Made by a program: the position numbers and the translations under genes. This document shows positions 58,165 to 64,000 of a DNA stretch of 64,000 nucleotides, one piece after another. Numbering within the stretch: the stretch's first letter is position 1; the number at the start of each line of letters is the position of its first letter. Source of the stretch: Luidia sarsii (lineage: Eukaryota; Echinodermata; Asteroidea; Paxillosida; Luidiidae); contig OX465115.1 in NCBI GenBank assembly GCA_949987565.1, forward strand, positions 4,562,873 through 4,626,872. The letters are read 5' to 3'. Under the pieces are notes generated by a model, which saw only the letters and a program-made list of their open reading frames with translations, was not told where the DNA came from and did no database searches.

Positions 58165-58430
58165 ATCTCCGAGCTGCAGCTGTTGCCAGGTTTACAACAA
58201 TTGGTTGTTTGCATCTCAATGAAAGCAGGGGTGTGATACCTGCAGTTAATGGTTGCATTGCTTCTGGCTGGTGCCCCCACCCCGGCAAAGACTAATTGAC
58301 TTTTCAGAAAGGTCGCCATCTAAGGGCTGGATAGCTCAGATGGTAAGAGCGCTGGTACGCCTCACCAGAGTTCCCGTGTTCAAGTCCCAGTCCAGTCAAA
58401 GTTTTTTGGCAATTTTTTGTTTAACACAAA
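58165..58430 (+). mobile_element. tRNA-derived SINE, best full-length copy
   Basis: The head runs GCTGTTGCCAGGTTTACAAC and GAATGCTTCTGG-like sequence. The tRNA-like part at 58326-58397 is GGGCTGGATAGCTCAGATGG, TAAGAGCGCTGG and the GTGTTCAAGTCCCAGTCCAG box B. The tail is CAAAGTTTTTTGGC. Its GGCTGG/CCAGTC ends still pair partly, so this copy best shows the tRNA ancestry. Confidence 0.65.
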
Positions 58431-59049
58431 CATGTGTGTATTTTATTATTACACTGAACCTTGTACACTTTTCTTTCCAAATTGGATGTTATCCTTGACA
58501 CAAAGCTCCTACCCTCCCCACTATTCTATGCAAATGAATACCCTGGATAGTTTCATTGTGTCAGTTCCTTGCACTATCTGCATGTGTAAGTGACCTGCGT
58601 TGAGGTCAGGGACATGCACTGTGTAGGCCTATCACTATCAGTATCACCTTTGTTTGCCCACTTGATGTGAGCTACAGTATGTACAGTACATGGAACCATA
58701 CTGCATGACAATAACAGTTGCTACAGCTAAACATACAGAAAAAAACTGATTGTGCTTTCTCGACCTGTGCAGTGTGCACCATGCCATTGACCATTTACAT
58801 GTATACTTATGTACATGTATACTTATGTACATGTTTACCTTGTACGTGTTTATCCTTTTTGAGACAGAAAATTCTTAATCTAGCAACAACAAAAACGCGG
58901 TAGTTTGGTCTGAAAATTTTGTGCCCCACTACGTACGTCACATACAGAATATGTGGTCGGCCTTTAGGTCTTCAATTTTGCATTGAAAAAAGTCCATATT
59001 TGCCCCACCCCCCAAAATTTCCCCTGCGAGCATGTGACGTCACATACAG

Positions 59050-59195
59050 TTACAGACCTTTCTCAAAGGCACTCTGTGCCTTTGAGGAAGGTCCTACTAG
59101 GATCGAAATGTCAGGCCCACTCAATTTTGAGATTTTCATTTTGGTATTAACTTTAGTCAGTAAGCAGTTTGGAACATTTTTGTGTATCACACTGT
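59050..59195. repeat. hammerhead-type dispersed repeat
   Basis: The plus core GCCTTTGAGGAAGGTCCTAC with GGATCGAAATGTCAGGCCCA has the complete flank to GTAAGCAGTTTGGAAC. A short minus arm precedes it. Confidence 0.6.
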
Positions 59196-59869
59196 GAAAA
59201 TATAATCTTTTAGATTTTCCACCACCACAGCAAAGCGGAAATGTTACGGTTTGTCGTGATTGTTATGCTACTCACTTAGGCCTACTCCTCTGGTAGATGT
59301 CAAATCAATTGAAAAATGCACTGTAGTGATCTCTGCTGATTATCCCAAAAATGACCCCAAAATTTCAGCCAAATTTGGCGACAACAATGTCCCTGTGGTT
59401 CTTTCTGTCTTAGAAATTGTCTGTTGGAGTGGCTCGAAAGATGGTCACATGACAGTGCTTCTAAATTTTGAAATTGTTAAATTCGGTATTATTTCAATGC
59501 CGGGCTCACTCGTTCCATTGTTTGTGAGAGGATATTCTAGGGGCTACATTTAATGGGCGTATTTTCAACTGACCTTGGCTTCCGATCAAAACCAGTCTAA
59601 GTATTAATCTTGGTATTGCTATTTGGTTGCAGATATGAACTTCATTCCATATCAGGTTGAGGTCAATTGCTATACATGTGCTTCTCTCTCCGAAATTTGA
59701 ACATGTGATGTCATCCTCTTGTCAAGCGCCAGGTGAAGGTTGAGGAAATGGTTTGGAAATCAATGGAGACGTTGACATCCACCGAAACAATTCACCTGCC
59801 AAGCAAACTAAGGTTCCCAGTCAGTTTTCAAAAGTTGCCACCTGGCAAAGACTAGTTTCAAGACTAGTT
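59196..59869. other. intergenic, nothing recognised
   Basis: A 97-codon plus-strand frame (59260-59553) has no known motif and no flanking splice or promoter evidence. It is best treated as chance. Confidence 0.4.
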
Positions 59870-60290
59870 GGGACTTGGGAAGGCCACCATCTAAGGCTCA
59901 GATGGAAGAGCCAGTGTACGTTAAACCAGAGGTCTTGGGTTCATGTCCAGTCAAAGTTTTCTTTGCCAATTTAAAAATTTGTTGAGAAGTTCCCAGTCAG
60001 TTTTTCCTTTGTTTGTTTGACTTGAATTGAAAAAAGCTGCATCCACTGTGTGTGATCCCCGAGCTGCCGTAGCCAGGTTTATTTACAACAATAAGTTGTT
60101 TGCATCTAAATGAAAGCGGGGGTGTGATCCCTGAAGATATATCAGTTTATAATGGTAGTTAGGAAGGCCTGACATTTCGATCCTAGCAGGATGGAAACTT
60201 CAGACCCTAATTATTTTTGATATATTCACTTATTGGTCATTTTAGTCAGTAAGCAGTTTGCCATGTTTTTTACATATAACTTGTCTTCAT
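59870..60290 (+). mobile_element. SINE copies and hammerhead-type repeat
   Basis: A tRNA-like SINE lies at 59880-59965 (GGTCTTGGGTTCATGTCCAG). A second SINE head is at 60060-60150. A hammerhead-type fragment at 60155-60290 (TGACATTTCGATCCTAGCAG) has its normal flank. Confidence 0.5.
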
Positions 60291-60699
60291 ATTTTTTCCA
60301 AACTCACTTGTTCTTCACCCCCCCAAAAGGAAAGGCCACATTAACCCGTTTCTAGTTCTTCTTATGCTAGGCACTCATTGTGATTGTTTTTTTCTTCTTC
60401 AAGATTTTGTGCATTCTTAGGTGCTCAGTTACAGAGAGGCTTTTAACCGAATTCAGAGGGTTGGTGGAATTGCTATGCACCAAGCCCTTCGATCCCAGGC
60501 ACCACTAATTAATGACTAAATCTTTAAAGAAAAACTATTTTCAGCCTACCACTCAACAATATATAGCACCAAGTACAAAAGGAATAAAAGGAATAACTGC
60601 AACCAGGTCGGGAACTTTTGGGGTCGGGATTTTTGGCGTACATGTATGTGAACGCAAGTAAAAAATTTGCAAGTTTGTTTTCGTTAATTGTTTGTATAA

Positions 60700-61185
60700 T
60701 GAGTGTTAACAGCGCTTGTATACGTATGGGTATCTAGAGTCTCTTCAACAGACTTGCATGGCCTTAATTAGTGCATGTACAGAGTAGCGTACAGTACATG
60801 TGCATGTAGTTCTTATAACTTTCAGCGGCAGCACGATATCCCTCGATCATCCACAGTAAAGGTCCCAGAATTGTACAATTACTGCTGCTTATCTTGCAAT
60901 TCATGTGGCAACTTGCATCAAAAAGGGTCTTTGTAGTTTGTACTGATTCGTATTGCTTTGTTCTAAGCTGAAAAGAGTCTTTGTTTAGAATGTGGACAAT
61001 AGTGGTGCCCGGATTCCGATGGCCCCGTCGCACAACGGAGCTCCGGATTCGAAGGTCTCGTCGCGAAGTGGTTAACAGCGCTCCTATATGTATGGGTATT
61101 ATTCAACAGTCTTGCATGGCTCCAATTAGTGTATGTACTGTACAGTGTAGCGTACAGTACATGTGCATGTAGTTCTTATAACTCA
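60700..61185 (+). repeat. direct duplication of about 115 bp
   Basis: Positions 60706-60825 and 61070-61185 share AACAGCGCT, GTATGGGTAT, TTGCATGGC and CGTACAGTACATGTGCATGT, AGTTCTTATAACT. The spacing is about 365 bp. It is non-coding. Confidence 0.7.
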
Positions 61186-61439
61186 TCATTTTCTAGGCGT
61201 TGTTTGATTTCAGGAATAGCAATCATTGATTATTCCGTCTGGGTAACGTAAACGCCTTGTTCTTGGTCTTTTGTTAGAGTGAGTCATATGGCTTGCCCTT
61301 TGTTTTCTTCTGGGGTGGGTGGGGTATGCCTTTCCATTGCCATGTGGTGGTTCTGTTGCCATGGTTGCAGAATTTGTGTTGCTGTCGCCATGACTGCGGA
61401 ATTGATATTTTCTGCTGTGTTGGTTGTAGAATCGCCGTG

Positions 61440-62100
61440 TCTTATTAGGGCCGTTCCCAGTACGAAAATATTCGCAATTCAAAAACCGGGGTTTTTGTTG
61501 TGTCCTCATACACTGTAGGCCCAAAAATCGCATCGCAAATTTGTTTTGAGTCAATTGTGGTTAGCTCTGTGGTCACAATGCACGTACGGCAATCCTGAAA
61601 GATACACAAACCCTGCGCTGCATTCCTGGCAGTAACCTGCTGGCAGGAAATGTCGTGCGCGCGCAATGCATCATGGGCTTTAAAAAACAAACAAACAAAA
61701 ATGGTGCGATTTGAGCAGAGCGTCCCCACACACATCGCATTGCAAATAAACAGGGTTATTTGAAAATACCTCACCTCAATACCACACAGTTCAAATTATG
61801 AATTAAATCCCACTAATAATTCTAATAATTGCGTTTATTGTGTCCACACGGCACACATGCAAACAAAATATGGAGTTTAAATCGCGATTCAAATCCCAAT
61901 CCAAATAATCATATTTCAAATCACGATCCAAATAATCACGTTTATTTGGTGTAGTGGAAACTGCCCTATTCAGCGCAATATTTGGCAAGGATCTCGCAGA
62001 ATGCACCACCCTAGGTGCACCCCCCCCCCCCAAAAAAAAAATCTTTTGATAAATTCTCACAAGCATTCGGGAGCATACCTAGAACGGGAAAGAGCAATGG
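61440..62100. other. intergenic with diverged inverted-repeat elements
   Basis: Positions 61870-61970 match 54345-54420 (AAATCGCGATTCAAATCCCA). Positions 62018-62040 are a C run and an A run. A short open segment at 62061-62097 (HSGAYLERERAM) ends at a GTAAGT donor but has a weak acceptor. It is not accepted as an exon. Confidence 0.35.
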
Positions 62101-62194
62101 TAAGTGGAATTTGTGATTTTGAGTAATTTCATATTTATTTTTAATCGTGAGACTAGGAATCGTAGCTGGTGACCGATGCAATTTAGATTTTGGA

Positions 62195-62960
62195 GTACCT
62201 TGTGTATCGATCCTAGCTCGACATTTCTCAAAGGCAGGAGCTCCCAGGAACCTAACCTAAGGGCATTTCTCTTTCTGTCTTTGAAAAAAGTCCTGCTAGG
62301 ATTGAAATGTCAGGCCCTCCAATTTTTTTTTTGAGATTTGAATTTTGGTCATTTCAGTCAATAAGTAGTTTTCAGTATTTTTGTACGATTCATCTAATTA
62401 AATTTTTTTTCAACTCCTGAATTTGAGATAGAGCCTGCTGGGATCCAAACATTGTTAAGATTGATATATTTCTGGATTTCTATTTAACTTTCTATTTAAC
62501 TTTCTATTTAACTCTGCCTTTGAGAAAGGTCCTGCTAGGATCGAAACGTCAGGACCACTAAATTTTAAGATTTCTATTTAACTGTTAGCAGCTTGCATAT
62601 TTTTTGTTACTCTAGACCACTATCCCAAATATTTTATGTTTCATTTTGGAAGAATCAGCTAGGATCAGTGTTTATTTGTGAAAGAAAAGTAGTCACTAAA
62701 GGTGTCACTGGCATAAGAACATCAGCTTACATATTTCATGAAGTTTATTTGTTTGAACAGAATTTATTGTATTACCGTAAATGCATTTATTTACAAAATT
62801 TGCTTAAGTAATTCTATAATTGTAATTTATCAAATAATTACTATAAACAAAAAATGTTGCAAACTGCTTACTGATTAAAATTACCAAAATGCAAATCTCA
62901 AATTTTTGAGAAAGGTCCTGCTAGGATCGAAACGTCAGGCCCACTAAATGTTTAAATAAT
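62195..62960. repeat. three hammerhead-type repeat copies
   Basis: The copies are at 62195-62400, 62505-62610 (intact GCCTTTGAGAAAGGTCCTGC and GGATCGAAACGTCAGG) and 62850-62950. A CTATTTAACTTT triplet repeat lies between the first two (62477-62513). Confidence 0.6.
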
Positions 62961-63084
62961 TACTATATTATTTTTCTTTGAAAAATTGATTACTACTTGT
63001 ATTGTTCTAATTTGTTGGTTCCTTGTATTTTTTGTATGTTGTAAATTTGTGTTTCAATTTTTCATATTTTGGTCATCTTTCTAG

Positions 63085-63149
63085 ATGCACAGGAGCACAT
63101 GCTTCTTTCTCAAAGCTTAGATCCTGACTGTGGTCCAGTGAATGTGATG
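63085..63149 (+). CDS. candidate internal exon
   Basis: A 65-nt segment between TCATCTTTCTAG and GTGAGTAT is open in one frame: AQEHMLLSQSLDPDCGPVNV then M, phase 1 to 0. The splice sites are good and the sequence is not a known repeat. The neighbouring exons would lie outside or be unrecognised, so the gene identity is unknown. Confidence 0.35.
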
Positions 63150-63429
63150 GTGAGTATTGATTTAGTAAACAGAAACCAATGAGTTGACAATTTGGCAATG
63201 AAAACTGGAAAATACGCCAGATAATGATTCTTCTTCTTCTTGTGTATGAGGCAAGCATTAATTATGTAATATGTCCCTCACATGCTGCAACCAGCTGAAA
63301 GTTTGTTGGTTTTGGTAAGTGATGTCCACACCCTCGGGTGGGTGAAGGTCTGGGCACTCGTTAAGACATTGTTACTCATTCGTTAGCATGTAACTGGTTG
63401 ACATCGTTAACTAGTCAAAGATCGTGAAC

Positions 63430-63805
63430 TATTGAGCCACATGGTCTCAACATCCAGGAGGGTAATGACTAACACTGTGCATGGTTTCTGATAGTCCCTC
63501 TTTTGTGTTCACTCCTCTACACTTCTCTCTTTGATCTTTCCCCCTCTTCCCACTAATCCCTACCCTACTCCTTGCCCTTCCCTTTGATCTCACCCTGCCA
63601 GCTTTCCCCTTTGTCCTTTGTTTCTCATCCGTGTCCTATTCACTCTCTTCCCCCTTCCTTTTTGTACATGTATATGTTTTGTCCTTGTCACTCTGCCTTT
63701 GAGAAAAGTCCTGCTAAGATCGAAAAGTCAGGCCCACTAAATTTTGAGTTTTGCAATTTGGTATTTTTAGTCAGTAAGCAGTTTGCAACATTTTTGTATA
63801 GCACT
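63430..63805 (+). repeat. hammerhead-type repeat, longest plus-strand copy
   Basis: It reads CACATGGTCTCAACATCCAG, GAGGGTAATGACTAACAC, a pyrimidine-rich body, then GCCTTTGAGAAAAGTCCTGC with AAGATCGAAAAGTCAGGCCC, and the flank to GTAAGCAGTTTGCAAC. The core has point changes in stem II and in GAAAC. Confidence 0.6.
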
Positions 63806-63829
63806 CTAGTTACAGATAACTTAGATGAG

Positions 63830-64000
63830 TTGAATTGCTTCTGACAAAGACTTGTATTTGGGAAACCACCATCTAAGGGCTGGATAGCTCAGATGGGAAA
63901 AGTACTGGTACCAAAAACCTTTTCCTTTAGTTGTTTCACTCAAATTGCTTAAAAAGGTGCTTCCTGTTTGTGTGAACCCTGACCTGCTGTAGCCACGTTT
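63830..64000 (+). mobile_element. tRNA-derived SINE fragments at window end
   Basis: ACCACCATCTAAGGGCTGGA with TAGCTCAGATGGGAAAAGTA lies at about 63866-63907, truncated after the A box. A new head (CTGACCTGCTGTAGCCACGT) begins at about 63978 and runs out of the window. Confidence 0.5.

Noticed and set aside
58326..58397. Functional tRNA gene
   Set aside because: The box A/B spacing fits, but the stems are imperfect and the unit is embedded in a repeated SINE head and tail.
59260..59553. 97-codon open frame as a gene
   Set aside because: No motif, no splice sites in frame and no neighbouring exons; the length is within chance for this AT content.
62061..62097. Mini-exon HSGAYLERERAM ending at GTAAGT
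   Set aside because: The donor is good, but the acceptor has no pyrimidine tract (C and A runs precede it) and nothing joins to it.

Overview
The window is eukaryotic and metazoan: genes are split by GT-AG introns and embedded in dense repeats. The repeats include tRNA-derived SINEs, Penelope-like retroelements, hammerhead-ribozyme-like repeats, hAT-like and TTAA-flanked MITEs, and long mini- and microsatellites. The genes (an M13 metalloprotease, a PAN/fibrinogen-domain protein, a BEN-domain protein), the TACATG-rich DNA and the SINE style suggest a marine invertebrate, most likely a non-vertebrate deuterostome (echinoderm, hemichordate or amphioxus). The species cannot be fixed from the sequence.

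Left part (1-30.9 kb). After about 3.6 kb of repeat-rich upstream DNA, a plus-strand gene of 22 coding exons (3619-30892) encodes a 772-residue type II membrane M13 zinc endopeptidase of the neprilysin / endothelin-converting-enzyme family. All exon phases join and the total is 2319 nt. The HEITH, GENIAD, NAFY and HSPGRYR active-site motifs are present. Its introns have collected many insertions: a 0.8-kb GGCA/GGCG microsatellite, SINEs, a Penelope remnant with a hammerhead-like motif, a 20-bp minisatellite split by a 1.6-kb hAT-like element with an 8-bp target duplication, and several MITEs.

The most unusual object is in the intron between exons 12 and 13. It is a unit of about 6.8 kb (14553-21329) bounded by near-identical inverted termini, with mirrored subterminal arrays of GGCATCA/GGTCATCA repeats. 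It carries a minus-strand, four-exon gene for an N-terminal SH3/Tudor-like segment plus a BEN domain. No transposase is visible. It looks like an undescribed BEN-domain-carrying DNA transposon, or a non-autonomous derivative of one.

Middle part (31-50 kb). This is intergenic and almost entirely repeats: MITEs, a decayed Penelope-like element with inverted pLTR pieces and a hammerhead motif (39.03-40.76 kb), and a 5.1-kb 15-bp minisatellite (43.9-49.0 kb). Because 15 is a multiple of three, the minisatellite creates spurious open frames of more than 1000 codons.

Right part (50-64 kb). This holds a possible 5' exon ending ATG|GTAAGT (50.9 kb), an inverted second hAT-like copy (52.46-53.50 kb), and an intronless minus-strand gene for a 340-residue type II membrane protein with PAN-like and fibrinogen C-terminal domains (54625-55647). 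Diverged tandem copies of that gene's 5' end lie upstream of it. More SINE and hammerhead-repeat copies follow, and a candidate exon at 63.1 kb.

About twenty copies of one dispersed repeat contain a 39-nt motif that folds like a minimal hammerhead ribozyme. The conserved C3-G8 pair is replaced in concert by U3-A8. This is the second most interesting signal in the window.
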